From assembly GCA_031763025.1 (NCBI GenBank), contig JASSKH010000025.1:6967264-7031263 (forward strand): a DNA stretch of 64,000 bases, given 5' to 3'. The translations under genes were made by a program, and so were the position numbers. The notes under the pieces are model-generated. The model was not told where the DNA came from and searched no databases. It worked only from the letters and a program-made list of their open reading frames with translations. Within the stretch, counting starts at the first letter, position 1. Every line of letters begins with the position of its first letter. The stretch comes from Macrocystis pyrifera (Eukaryota; Sar; Phaeophyceae; Laminariales; Laminariaceae). Positions 11,350 to 21,593 of the stretch are shown here, piece after piece.

Positions 11350-11961
11350 GTATATCTTAATCGTGACCACCAACTTCCTCGACGCTCCGGAAGCCGCGCT
11401 CATATATGCCCGGGGCGAATCGACAAATATATGCAAAACTCGGATACATCGAGTGATAACGTATGAGGGTGCTACAGTTTGTCTGTTCTATATTATACAG
11501 ACACTCATGAAAGGATAACATAGTTGGCGGCATCGTTGCGATTGGTGCGATGGGCAAAGACTGCATCATACAAAGGAGAAAGTGGTTTATGTCGTTAGCC
11601 TTGAGAACATAATGCGCACATCCGTTTTTCTGCGTCAAAGCTATATACAGTACGACGAGGGGGAACGTTTAGTTTTATGGCGTTTGTTCCGAACGAGGTG
11701 ATGTCATAAAAGAGAAGTGGGACGAAGCAGTTATTTCTAGTTCGAACATTGGTGGAGGCGTTTACGTTTCGACTTGCTAGTTGGAACCATAATCGACGTT
11801 AGGTGCACAACCACTTTGGCCACTTGTAAGACCACACCGCATCTGATCAACTGTGATATACAAGGGCATTATGTGGCAAAATAACTTCACGCCGTCCCTC
11901 AGTGTTAGTTTAATTCACCACGACCGAGAGATATTTACAACTAGGTACTTCTGCTGCTCAG

Positions 11962-12036
11962 TACAAGTTCATCCACGAGACAACTACCCCGGAAAAGGTG
12001 TGATGTTCCGGACCCAACGTGGCTGGGAGCCGCCAG
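11962..12036 (+). CDS. Candidate 75-nt internal exon, phase 1-1
   Basis: Seen: the strong acceptor CTTCTGCTGCTCAG is followed by 2 bases, 24 codons and 1 base, ending at CCAG|GTGAAA. The peptide holds a motif-like stretch NYPGKGVMFRTQRGWEPP. The symmetric phase-1 structure matches the preceding exon and recalls the gene at 48-5104. Family unknown. Confidence 0.4.
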
Positions 12037-12183
12037 GTGAAATAACTATAAACACTTGGAACCATTTAGGACCATTTTAGTCGTCCCGTTTTGGTAGCCG
12101 GCATTCCAGGCCGTTGGCTTCTTGAATATACGACGACAATATTTCAACCGCGGTGACGTTTTCTAGATGCAATTTGAAATAGG

Positions 12184-12387
12184 TACGAGGCTGATAAGGA
12201 AATAGACCGATTTTTCTTCGAGGTGGAGAAGCTGACGGTAGGCCAGGACCAACGCCTGCAATCGGTTTCCGATCAACACCGGCGCTCGCCCAGCCAAGAC
12301 CGGGAGATAAGCCCTGTTGTCGTACAGCCGTTGGCGGGAAAGTGTGATACCGTGGACGACTGCATTGGGACATGGGGCGGCATTTAA
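12184..12387 (+). CDS. Candidate terminal exon (unrecognised, charged)
   Basis: Seen: a frame of 67 codons with a highly charged, helix-prone start (Glu/Lys/Asp-rich), a Gln/Ser/Arg-rich middle and a C-terminal part with two cysteines, ending TAA at 12385-12387. An upstream in-frame stop means it must start by splicing; possible acceptors are at 12183, 12190 and 12206, and only 12206 agrees in phase with the exon at 11962, but its polypyrimidine tract is weak. The opposite strand is also open (Arg/Pro/Ser-rich) and cannot be excluded. Confidence 0.35.
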   Translation, partial: YEADKEIDRFFFEVEKLTVGQDQRLQSVSDQHRRSPSQDREISPVVVQPLAGKCDTVDDCIGTWGGI

Positions 12388-12951
12388 CCCTTCTGGTATT
12401 GCACTGTGCAGACATACCTCAAACTCACACTAAATCCAAATAACATATCCCCACACACGGAGTGCAGCCCTTCACGGGTAAACATAATTCTTCGCCGCTT
12501 AACCCGCGTAGACACTTTGTACTGTATTTATCTGGCCTATTGAGGGGGGGGTGAGCAGGGGGCGTCCGTGAGAGAATACGGGGCAACTTGCCTTTCCCTG
12601 CACTGAATCACCCCTGCGCGGGCTGTCGTATATGCCTTCCGGCTCTGAGGGACGCTCACCAAACAGCTACCGATTGATCAATGATTTTGCTTTTTTGTCG
12701 CATCGGCCGACGAGGCGACCGCATTAGTTAGACATGAGTTGAGGATTTCTCCGTCAACCACATTTCGGTAGATTCTTCGCTGTGAGCGCCGCCGATAACA
12801 TCCGAAGGGCCCTATTGATAGTAGCCAGCCCGCGTCGTCAAGATGGGTTAGGGTAGTTGAATTGCAATACACGAGACAGATTGGTTCAAAAGAAGTCAAC
12901 AGCTTTTCACCGACTCAAATTTGCTGTGTCAACCCTCGGCTAGCCCCCCAG

Positions 12952-13024
12952 GTATACGGCAGCGATGTGCCGCACCTACTGCATAGCGTACTTGGATGCT
13001 AACCATGGCGTATCCGAGAGCCAG
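12952..13024 (+). CDS. Orphan candidate exon
   Basis: Seen: a C-rich acceptor (GCTAGCCCCCCAG) and a good donor (AGCCAG|GTGTAA) bracket 73 bases encoding 24 complete codons with two cysteines. No partner exon was identified; the convergent minus-strand gene ends at 13422. Confidence 0.3.
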
Positions 13025-13421
13025 GTGTAACGGTTGTCCCACTGTGGTTTCAACGAGAGCAGCGCAGGGCTACTATCGGCGGACAACGCAGAACAGGCTG
13101 TGAGACCATCATCTCATTCGTCGTATCGGCGGCGTTGCCAGCGCATAAAAGGGCAGAATACAATATTTCACACGATAAAGTCGCGTGGTCACATTGTATC
13201 TACGGTGAGGTCGTAGAGCTCATGCACCAAACCATTAGCGACAACGCTCGACACACAAACATGAATATAATTCCATTCGAGCCCTCGAAGTTAATCTTAC
13301 GCGACTCAGCATTTATAGGATGGTCAGACGCCCCCCTCCTACCCGGTCTACCGTACTCGCGCCCCGAACCATAAACATCAATACACACGTAGTGATCCTG
13401 TTGGTATCGCAAACGAAGGCA

Positions 13422-13751
13422 TCACTTAATCATGTCGACTGTGACACCCCATATCCTCCTTTCGCCCATTTTAACCTCGAATCTATCCTCAGTCACGTAA
13501 AGCTCATAATTCTTGCTCTTGCGCCGCCTCCAAGGAAATTGGTTGACCCATTCCTGCGTGTTGGGGCCACATCTCTCTACCATCCTCGTGCCCTCAAGAG
13601 AAACGTCCTGCGTTGAAGGCATGGAAACCGCAGAAGCAGCGGAGTTGGATAGAAGGTGAGAAGGACTTCCCTGTCGGAGTCGTACAACGCCCGATAAGGT
13701 TGGGGTTTCGTCAGAATGATTCACTGTTTGGGTATCTTTGGGAGCAACAAC
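13422..13751 (-). CDS. Terminal exon of an unrecognised minus-strand gene
   Basis: Seen on the minus strand: acceptor TTTTCTCGGTTGACGTGCAG, with a plausible branch-point TTGAC, followed in phase 0 by 109 codons and a stop. The protein is Ser/Thr-rich at first, then basic (WRRRKSKNYELYV) and ends with a mixed charged/aromatic segment (DRFEVKMGERRIWGVTVDM). The composition and the phase match with the upstream donor at 13937 (GCG|GTGAGT) make this the best minus-strand host exon. No domain was recognised. Confidence 0.5.
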   Translation of the reverse strand, partial: VVAPKDTQTVNHSDETPTLSGVVRLRQGSPSHLLSNSAASAVSMPSTQDVSLEGTRMVERCGPNTQEWVNQFPWRRRKSKNYELYVTEDRFEVKMGERRIWGVTVDMIK

Positions 13752-13936
13752 CTGCACGTCAACCGAGAAAACTAACCACCGGCACAAAGTACAACTCTAC
13801 TTCGCATCTTTAGAGCCCGAATGTGACCAGGATACGCTACAGTCATTTAAAAAGCTACGGGGGGGGCAATACTTTAGCATATTTGCAGATTTGGATTCGA
13901 TCCTTCATCTCAAACCAACAAACAATCAAGACTCAC

Positions 13937-14001
13937 CGCGCTTGCCCTGTCATCGAGTGTCATCTCAACCTCACCAAGGCGCCCCCTGGCCCTCTCAACA
14001 T
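13937..14001 (-). CDS. Short internal exon of the same minus-strand gene
   Basis: Seen: 65 bases between an AG (CACCCTCAAG) and a near-perfect donor GCG|GTGAGTC. It encodes a charged helix-like stretch (VERARGRLGEVEMTLDDRAS) and leaves in phase 0, matching the acceptor at 13751. The 5' border is less certain. Confidence 0.45.
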
Positions 14002-14034
14002 CTTGAGGGTGTTGTCACCGCTACGGAAGCCACC

Positions 14035-14306
14035 CCCCAGCGACCCACTTGCCCTTCCCGCTGGTGGGGACGCTTTCCTCCGGCTTTCCTTTCCTCAGTG
14101 CCATTCTGTCTAGGAAGACACGCTTGAGACAGCCAGCATCCGGGGCCACTATGCCAGTCGAGACAGTCCGTGCGCTTCCTTTGGAATTCGTGATTTCTGG
14201 GGAAGCTCCTTCCAGCACTTTGCGGAACATGATGAACCCTTCTTTGGCGGGCCACATGATCGATTTGACGCTCCCGGAAAAATCTGGCGGGTTCAACACA
14301 TCTCCC
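14035..14306 (-). CDS. Probable internal exon of the same gene (borders uncertain)
   Basis: The minus-strand frame is open over about 90 codons and includes a stretch FSGSVKSIMWPAKEGFIMF followed by a basic C-terminal part (LRKGKPEES). A GTAAGT donor-like hexamer lies just upstream, so the exon-intron borders are unresolved. The plus strand has a competing open frame; the minus reading is preferred because it lies between two better-supported minus exons. Confidence 0.35.
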
Positions 14307-14394
14307 ACTTACAGGGCGGGCTTCGGGTCGTCAGCACCGTGGCTGTTGCTTCCCGATCCGGACTGATCGTGGTCCGACTCTCACTGGTGACGTC

Positions 14395-14946
14395 CGGGGC
14401 TGCCGGGAGTATGAGTGGGGGTAGAGGACGGATTTGGGCTCTGGTTGCGACTGTGGCCATGACTGGCTGTTACTGTTTGAGTTGTTGGAGCTCCCGGAGT
14501 GGAAGGTGGGCGTGGGACTGGGACTGCGGCGGGGGGCTGGGTCAGGGCTGTCTTGGGTTCTGGGGGTGACGTAGGTTGGCTCCGCGCCGGGGCTGGGAAT
14601 GAGACTGAAGCGAGTGCAGGGGTTGAGACGGTTCTAAAGGCAGGGCTGGCGGCTGGGCTCCTGCTGTCGTCGATAAGGTCGTGGTCAGCATTGAAAGAAG
14701 TGCGGCTCACGCAGGAGACTTCCGCATTCTTGGTGGCGGCGTCCGCGTGAGCATGTCGGAATGGTGCGGAGTGAAACGTGTCCGGTCCGCCCTTCGCGTC
14801 AACGTAGCTGGTCAAAACCAATGCTGTGCTCTCGCCGTCATTGCCGCCGTTGTTGTCGGATGGAATAGATGAAGCTAAAGGGGGAGTGGAGATGGACGGG
14901 ACGGAGGAGCGCGGGGGGGGGGGGGGGGCAACATCGTCAGGTGTGG
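14395..14946 (-). CDS. Long Pro/Ser/Thr-rich exon with a poly-proline tract encoded by a C run
   Basis: Seen: the acceptor AAACACAG is followed by about 183 open codons up to donor CACCA|GTGAGA. The start includes a run of five Pro encoded by a 16-C homopolymer (a G run on the plus strand at about 14913-14928); the last 90 residues are Pro/Ser/Thr/Ala-rich, with repeated SP, TP and PP pairs. This is the composition of an intrinsically disordered linker, with many possible proline-directed phosphorylation sites. The homopolymer is a likely hotspot for length change or sequencing error, and the frame depends on it. Gene identity unknown. Confidence 0.45.
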
Positions 14947-15896
14947 CTGTGTTTGGCGTGAAACGCCGTCAGAGAGGTCTTGAGCGCGGGACTAAGCTCC
15001 ACGGGCTGTCTGCCGGGTTCATCCCGTACCGTCAAACAGTCGCAGGAAATGACATGGGTATCGAGGGTTCACCGCCGATGTTGGAACAGAGTTGTCAGAC
15101 CAAAAGCAGTCACTACTTGTGTGTTATGCTAACGCTTGGATGCTGCCTTAAACAATGAGTGACCATCTGAAGCAGCAGTTGTAGATAATGTTTTCCTTGT
15201 CGGAGTACGACTCCGTCGTTTTTGCTGATTGCCTATCAGCATCGAATATTGAGACTAACATACTCGATTCACCTCAATACCTTCTACCTGTGGAAGGAGT
15301 TTGTCTACTGATCTGTAGTGTTCTAGCTAATACGGGGATGTAGGAAATAACTTATTTGGGCGATAGAGCTCAGCACATGCTGAACCAAAAATGCGTTTTT
15401 GTTTCTTTAAGACATCAGCATAATCTTATCAACAAGCTGCGTACAGTTTCCGCACAACGTGGCATCTTGTTCGTGAGCCGTGACAGTAAACACCAAACAG
15501 ACGTAGGTAGGCGATGTTTGATTCAGCAGTCGGAAATCATACGTCGTAGCCACCCGCGGTCATAACCTATATGATCAGCGGCGCTACGAAGAAAACTCTG
15601 ACTCCCCACGATACCACATTGTCTAAACGTCAACACTGGGATGTTTCGGTCAAAGCGACGAAGGTCAGCGCGCGTGCTTCGAAGGTTTGATTAGAGTATA
15701 GCAACAATTAAGGCATGCGCCCTGCGGCAATATCCATGCGGCGCAGAAAAGAGAACATCTGCGGGAGGTGGACATCCTGCGAGCTGGTGATGTTTCGAAA
15801 CTTTGGCAGAAACATCTGTTGCCATGTACGTACATACCGGGTATGCTGTGGTTCACACTACGCATTATGTATAGCACATGTACCGAGAATGCTAAG
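14947..15896. other. Unassigned region upstream of the minus-strand gene
   Basis: No convincing exon or start was found. The gene's 5' end presumably lies here or beyond. Confidence 0.25.
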
Positions 15897-16080
15897 TTAG
15901 ATAGCAAAACGCGCCACTTCAACGAACGGATCCAGAAGTTCTAGAAGCGTTGCTTGACGGTAGGGATAGATGGGGGTCTTCCTGTCCTGTTCTTCGCTAC
16001 CTCCAGCTGTACCCAACAAAACGGGAAACATCACACATTGATGGGTGAGCGATTTGACATACCAGCCCTTGTCCCGATTT
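15897..16080 (-). CDS. Possible terminal exon, minus strand
   Basis: A minus-strand frame of about 60 codons ends TAA at 15897. It contains a polar middle (TAGGSEEQDRKTP) and an amphipathic C-terminus (LLELLDPFVEVARFAI). An AG after AAATCGGGACA could be the acceptor. No upstream partner was found, so it is only coding-like. Confidence 0.25.
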
Positions 16081-16214
16081 GGCCATCGTAGACACGGTGA
16101 TCGAGTCGAGATAGTAGCGAATATCCTATGCGGTCCCAACAATTCCGCCGTCCGCAATACGCACGACGCTCTCCTTGCTCTCCTGCACGTTATACAACGC
16201 CATCAAGAAATTTG

Positions 16215-16440
16215 GTTAGTGAGTGGTAGTAATAGTAGTGGTAGTAATCGAAGTACTACTGTAGTTGCAGTAGTGCTAGTAGTAGCAAGAGTAGCACTGG
16301 ACACTTTCGTTCTAAACGACGTTTAAAATCTACTGCAGTAGTAGTAGTGTGGTGATGCTTCTGTATAGTACAAATAGCAGCAGTAGCAGTAGTTGTGGCA
16401 GTAGTAGGAGTAGTTGTAGTTGTAGTTGTAGTAGTAGCGG
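16215..16440. repeat. AGT/GTA-type triplet microsatellite region
   Basis: Interrupted (TAG/GTA/AGC)n triplets run from about 16215 to 16440. They make overlapping frames on both strands (poly-Ser, poly-Tyr), which are artefacts. Confidence 0.7.
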
Positions 16441-16868
16441 TAAACTAGCGGGGGGTGATGGGAGCGGCAGCCGCAGCAAAGCGTACCAGATGCAATATCC
16501 CAAGGTATATATACACCAGGTATTATACAGGATCTCGTTCGTATTTCAAACAGAACGTTGCAGAGGCTCACGGAAAACAACGCTAATGTTGACCTTGGAT
16601 CACGACGAGTACGACAACCAATTTTGAGCTGCACTCACAAGGTTTTCCTCCATGAAACCCGGAAGAGAGCCGACGGCCTCGATCGTGAGCGTGCTGTGTA
16701 CATCGAACAGAGGAACCTTTGAGCCCTGTCATTGGGGAGATCCGTAGGGGTGGCTGCTATCAAGTTCAACTTTCCAAAGGGACTCGAGATGTTTTGCTAC
16801 GAGGTACGTACGCTCATCAATTGAGCACACGTTTCGTGTTTAGTTGCTTTGATTTTAGTACTGGGTAC

Positions 16869-17296
16869 TGTCACGGCGAGCAGAGGGCATTTCACCATGT
16901 TTTATTTGTAGACCCGGAGTTATAGTACCTCGGAAGGATTGCATAGAAGGGGATCGTGCGTGGGGCTCGGAGGGAGCTGGGTATGTCGATCACTGGAAAG
17001 TACGGACTTGAACCAAACTGAGAACATGTGATGAACGTTTACGTTTGAATCCTTGGCACGAAACGCTTGCTCTGAACGCACGGAACACTCGCCCTGAATG
17101 CTTGGAACGTTATCTGCACGCTGGCGAGTCACCCTTTTGACGTACCCCTACGATTTGCCATGATCTCCGGGAACCCACCCGGGTCAGACCGTAGAAGGAA
17201 ATGCATACTTTAATACGATGTCTCATGCAATACTACTAATAGGATAGTTGACAGGTGTACAAAATCGTGATGCGCATAGGGACGCTTCCCGTAACA
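16869..17296 (+). repeat. Dispersed repeat, copy A (about 428 bp)
   Basis: It matches the reverse complement of 29884-30308 over its whole length with scattered substitutions (for example TGTCACGGCGAGCAGAG at one end and GGGACGCTTCCCGTAAC at the other). Both copies carry the same short frame ending HHVLFVDPEL. The 3' border lies 3-4 bases from a tRNA-Glu-like gene on the opposite strand. No terminal repeats were seen. Confidence 0.7.
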
Positions 17297-17299
17297 TGA

Positions 17300-17370
17300 C
17301 TCCCCCGCCAGAATCGAACCCGGGCTTAATCAGTGAAAGTCATGTACCCTTACCATTCGAAAACAAAGGA
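17300..17370 (-). tRNA. Degenerate tRNA-Glu (UUC)-like sequence, probable pseudogene
   Basis: Read on the minus strand: a 7-bp acceptor (TCCTTTG with CGGGGGA) pairs completely with G-U pairs, a T-arm CCCGGGTTCGATTCTGG is nearly intact, D-loop GG is present and the anticodon loop is CTTTCAC (anticodon TTC, Glu). The discriminator is G. The D and anticodon stems pair poorly, so it is probably a pseudogene or a tRNA-derived repeat head rather than an active gene. It starts where the dispersed repeat ends. Confidence 0.5.
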
Positions 17371-18265
17371 ATGTCGCTTGCTGTGCATTGCATGCATGAC
17401 CTCTTCTTTCCTCGATGGCATGCTCGTTTACCAGCTTCAACTGTGCTTGTACACATGCTCCATGACATTATCGAAAATAACGTATGCATCTCTAATATGG
17501 ACGTTCACCAACATTGCTTGTACCTTTCGGAGAGATCTATACCACTTGTAAAACTTATTTCTCAAGTCAAACCCGTGATGCATACTACCGCTTCAATTAC
17601 CAGGCAGTGTCGCTTGCTGTGCTTGCATGACCGCTTCTTCCTTCAATCGCATGCTTGTTTACCAACGCTTGCTGTGCTTGCATGTCCGCTTTTTCATCCA
17701 ACTGCATGCTCGTTCACCAGCTTCAACTGTGCTGGTACACATTCTCCATCGCATTATCGAAAATAATGAATTTCTAATATGCACGCTCAGCAACAACATT
17801 GTACCTTTCGGTGAGATCGGTTCCACTTGTACAACGTCATTTCGCAAGTCAAACACGTGATGCATACCACCGCTTCAACTACAAGGACGTCTCGCTTGCC
17901 GTGCTTGCATACTCGCTTCTTCGTTCAATTGGATGCTCGTTTACCGGTTTCAACTGTGCTTGTACACATACTCCCATGGCATTGTCGAAATAATGTATGC
18001 AAATCAAATATGCACGTTCACCAACAACATTGTACCTTCCGAGAAGTTGATGCCACTTGTACAACTTCATTTTTTCAAGTCAAACTCATGATGCATACCA
18101 ACGCTTCATCCACATACATGCACGCGCACACACGCACACCAACGCTTCGTTCCCATGCATACGCACACACGCATACCAACGCTAGTCCCTGACGTCGCGT
18201 TGCTTCGTCCACATGCATACATACGCACGCACGCAGAGCAACGCCTCGTCCACATGCACAACATA
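17371..18265. repeat. Imperfect tandem satellite (about 230-280 bp units) grading into CA-rich short repeats
   Basis: A module with CTTGCTGTGCTTGCATG, TTCAACTGTGCTTGTACACA, CATTATCGAAAATAA and CACTTGTA...CAAGTCAAAC repeats at about 17378, 17610/17665 and 17890, with one partial duplication. From 18110 to 18265 a shorter unit (ATGCATACGCACACACG...CAACGC) takes over. Frames across it are repeat artefacts. Confidence 0.65.
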
Positions 18266-18639
18266 TTTTACTGTTGCAATGTATGCTACCAAGCCACTAC
18301 CGCCGTGAGTTTACCAGATAATAGTAAGATCTAGTTCTGCTTGGACATACTATAGGATCGTCTCGTACAGAACCCCTGAAAGTAATCACTAGAGCGTCTG
18401 CGCGAAAGAAAAACCATTACGAATTTAGCTTATCTATTCCCCCATTGCCGACGACTAATCAAAAAGTCTAATCAAATTTGCATAAAAAATGACGAAGTTA
18501 GGCATTTTTGGATAGCATATTTTACTACAGTAGAGCCATATTTTGTGTGATGGGAGATTCGACCGCTGCATTCTGATGGCCGAAAACTTTCCGGACGCTT
18601 TGGATTGGCCAAGCTTGCCCCGAGAGAGGCCTCGGGCCG

Positions 18640-18792
18640 TGTCTGCTACCGGCAGGGTTTTGCGAGAAGAATTAATTGCTGGCGCTGGTGCTGCATGTCT
18701 CTGCTGCCTGCTGCTGCAGCAAATAAGTGCTGCTGCAGGTGCTGCTGCACGTCACGGACTACTGCTACTACTACTGCATGTAGTGTGTAGTG

Positions 18793-18824
<32 letters not shown>

Positions 18825-19360
18825 GCTGCAGTGCTGTTGTTGCTGCAAGCGCTGCGGCTACCGAGCACTGCGGTGCGCAGGCCCTGCTGCAGCAATTAAG
18901 AGCGCTGCTCCAAGAGATAAGCGCGACTGCAAGAGCAAGCTCTACTGCAAACAAGCGCTGCTGCTGCAAGCAAGAGAGCCGGCTGAAGCATGCGCTGCCG
19001 CAAGCGCTGTTGCAGGCGCTACTGCTGCTTGCGGCGGCTGCTGCTGCGAGCGCGTGCACCCTTGCCGCCACGCTCCCTCCTGATCTTCGCCGCTACGATC
19101 CATTTTCGGGCAGAGAGGACAACGAAGGAGGGGGATCTTCTCGTTGTGGCTGCGTTGCTAGCACAACGAGTGTCGAGGAACGCAAGATAGATTGCACTTC
19201 TGTCTGTTGGTGCTTGCTGCTGCTTACTGCTCGTGCAGCTTGCTGCTGCTGCTGCTGCTGCAGGTAGGTACTACTACTGCTGCTGCTGCTTGCACGACTT
19301 CTGTTCGACTCGTTCGGTCGTGCAAAAGTGCTGCCGCTGCTGCAAATGTTTTTTTTTTTT
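18640..19360. repeat. CTG/CAG-rich triplet zone
   Basis: About 700 bp is dominated by GCTGCTG, CTGCAG and TACTAC triplets, with a pure (CTG)11-like run near 18792-18825 and shorter runs at 19010-19050 and 19240-19290. Nearly all six frames are open (poly-Cys, poly-Ala, poly-Leu, poly-Ser), so long frames here are not evidence of genes. Confidence 0.8.
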
Positions 19361-19559
19361 CCAACAGAAGAATCCAATATTTAGCTATTTTTCGTCTCCG
19401 ATTTACGCGCATGCCGGAAGGCCTCCGTTTATGATTATCTTTTCGACGGCAATCCCTGATACACAAACCTATTATGCGCAGGCACTATTTTATAAATTTT
19501 GAAGTATGTCAGCTGTGAGTTCGACTGATTAAGTAGTTGATACTCAACTTTGCAAGCTG

Positions 19560-19725
19560 CGTACACTCTATTAAAATAAATCAAACTAAGAAATAAATAA
19601 AAAATGAACGAACCTCTTTGGGTAATATTCAGTCCGCGTGCAACGAAAGGATCGTGGAGGGACACACGCGATTATATCAAACAAGTGAGCCCTAGCCTGA
19701 CCTCAAGTAACTTGGTCCCACATTC
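19560..19725 (+). mobile_element. Possible 3' end of a decayed LTR plus primer-binding-like site
   Basis: An AT-rich stretch with AATAAA-like words (19574-19600) is followed by CCCACATTC and then TGGCGACGGGAGTG at 19726, a context resembling the LTR end and tRNA-primed site of Gypsy-type elements, 140 bp before a gag-like start. The matching 5' LTR border and a second LTR were not found. Confidence 0.3.
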
Positions 19726-19865
19726 TGGCGACGGGAGTGTGTGGGTTGTGACGAGCAGGAGGTTGGGTGCCAAGCAGGTCTCCAAAGCCTCCAAACCTCG
19801 GTTTTAGTGACACGAGCAAACGACGACACGTCTTGAACCTGTGGCACCACGTACCAGACACCACC

Positions 19866-20450
19866 ATGGCGCAGCCGGCATACCCGGACGTCGTTGCCCT
19901 CGAAGCGTTAAAGAACGGCGATGCACTTGCCATTCACCACCAGCTGCAGCTGGTTGCCGAGCACTATGCTCCCAGGACGCGGGAGGTTTGCTCTTGACGC
20001 GGCTACAGCAGCAGTCGCCCAGACTTTTTATGGGTATCAGGACCACCCTCTTACATTGCCCGGTGGGTTGTCTTCCAAGGAGCGGAAGGCGACTGCCAGA
20101 GCGCATCCTGGTCTGTGCGGGGTTAGCCTGGCGGCGATGATCGCGGGCGTCTCCTTTGGCGACGTATTAGCGACCGCCGAACGCAGGGAGGTTCTTCCCA
20201 CCTGCCACGTCTTTCGTGATCAGGTGTCTCCTGGCTTTAATTTGTACCCTGCGTTGCTGCCACGTTCTTGCTAGGAGACTTCAACGCACCATGTTAGAAC
20301 CGTGTTGCAGGAAGCGAGCGCTGCCGGTGGAGGTAGCGGCGGTGCAATATGTTCTTATCCTGCTCTTGGCACTGGTAGAGTGTGGTACAACGGCCCGGTG
20401 AAGGATCTTCTCGCACGAGTATCACACCTTCAACCTACAACCGAACCATC
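19866..20450 (+). pseudogene. Frameshifted gag-like open region
   Basis: Seen: the ATG at 19866, in a good context (ACCACCATGG), opens a coding-like frame (MAQPAYPDVVALEALKNG) that stops at 19997. The reading continues in another frame to 20274 (including YQDHPLTLPGG and a stretch ending AAMIAGVSFGDVL) and in a third frame to about 20450 (Gly-rich, then VWYNGPVKDLLARV). At least two frameshifts are needed to join them. With the LTR/primer-site-like sequence just upstream, a decayed retroelement gag is the simplest reading; an intron-split gene is the alternative. No zinc knuckle was seen. Confidence 0.35.
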
Positions 20451-21199
20451 ATTGAATATAAGCAGGTACTCGTATTTCGATATGTATCTACACTATAATT
20501 CCAAGTAGTTTTGTCTTGATATACGAGCGTTCATTTCACTGGGTATCATGGGATACCTGTACGAGTTCGTACCATTTTGAGTATAGGTGCTCGAGAAAGG
20601 GGACATTTTTTAGAACGCAGACCTTGTTGCGGGTTGGATCGGTTGCTCGTATGTACTAACTCTACTACAGCAGCAGCGCAGCAACAGCAGCAGTACCAGT
20701 ACCTATGTTTCCATACGTACAAATGTGAAGGATTACTCGTACCTATAGTAGACTGCAGTAGACTCACATCATGTCTTCGCGAGTCCAAAGAATACTGAAA
20801 GTGTGTTACGAACCACGGTAGGTATTGATAGACCTAGGTACTTCAATCGTAGAACATTTTGCCTCGTTTAATGACCACGCGCGCGGCGGCAGAACGGTAC
20901 TGCTAGAGAACGCGAGCCGGGTTCATCAAGGTATACGCGGCGTTCGCCTATACGTCGAAGCATAATCTTAAAGCGGGACTGCACAGCCAGGAGGGAGAAG
21001 AGGCCGACCGTCGAAGGGCGGGGAAGGCTGCTTCGTCGTGCCCTTTCCGCCTTACTAGTGGTTTGTTTCTCTAAACCCGGTACTGTCGTGATAGACGTTT
21101 ATTTTTCAGACAGTAGTACGCGGAAACTATACTTAAGAAAATGGAGAGTAAAAACTTCCCATAGACTTTTGCACAATGGTTGACATTTGGTTTTTCCTG
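20451..21199. other. Unassigned region
   Basis: It contains a short CAG tract (about 20665-20695). No gene, tRNA or terminal repeat was recognised. Confidence 0.25.
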
Positions 21200-21593
21200 C
21201 TGAAGTCGAGGTACTGGTATGACACCCACTGCATCCTCAAGGCGCTAGAGGACATCGCGCATGATACGTCAGATGCCACACCTTATCGGACAAACTTCGA
21301 AGCTGATGTTCTCGACAACGAGAAGAAAAACGCAACTGCCGAGCAATTCGTGCCTGGAAAGATCTCGACGAGCTCGTTCCAAAGCCACCGTTTAGTTTTG
21401 TGTGCCATATATTGGTTTCGGTTTCGTGTACCAAAAGTTTGAGATAACCGACTCGGAAATTGGGCTATCTTGCGTGGTGGATGGTACACAGATGTACGGG
21501 TGTGACAAGGACGAGGCTCCCAATAAGCAATCAACCGATGGGGGTGGGGTTTTCATACCTTTTGCGGCGATATCGATCCGGGAGGTTATCTGA
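21200..21593 (+). pseudogene. Coding-like region in two frames, unrecognised
   Basis: Frame 1 (about 21206-21390) encodes RYWYDTHCILKALEDIAH and continues with an acidic/polar stretch. Frame 2 (about 21437-21593) encodes KFEITDSEIGLSCVVDG and a polar Gly-rich end. The gap between them is too short for a normal intron, so a frameshifted relic is more likely than an intact gene. The last part merges into a diverged tandem repeat. Confidence 0.3.

Noticed and set aside
17371-18265. CRISPR array
   Set aside because: Units are hundreds of bases long, diverged, lack a fixed repeat/spacer pattern, and the context is eukaryotic.
18543-19466. Long poly-Cys, poly-Ala and poly-Ser frames as genes
   Set aside because: Products of CTG/CAG triplets open in most frames on both strands; no splice or start support.
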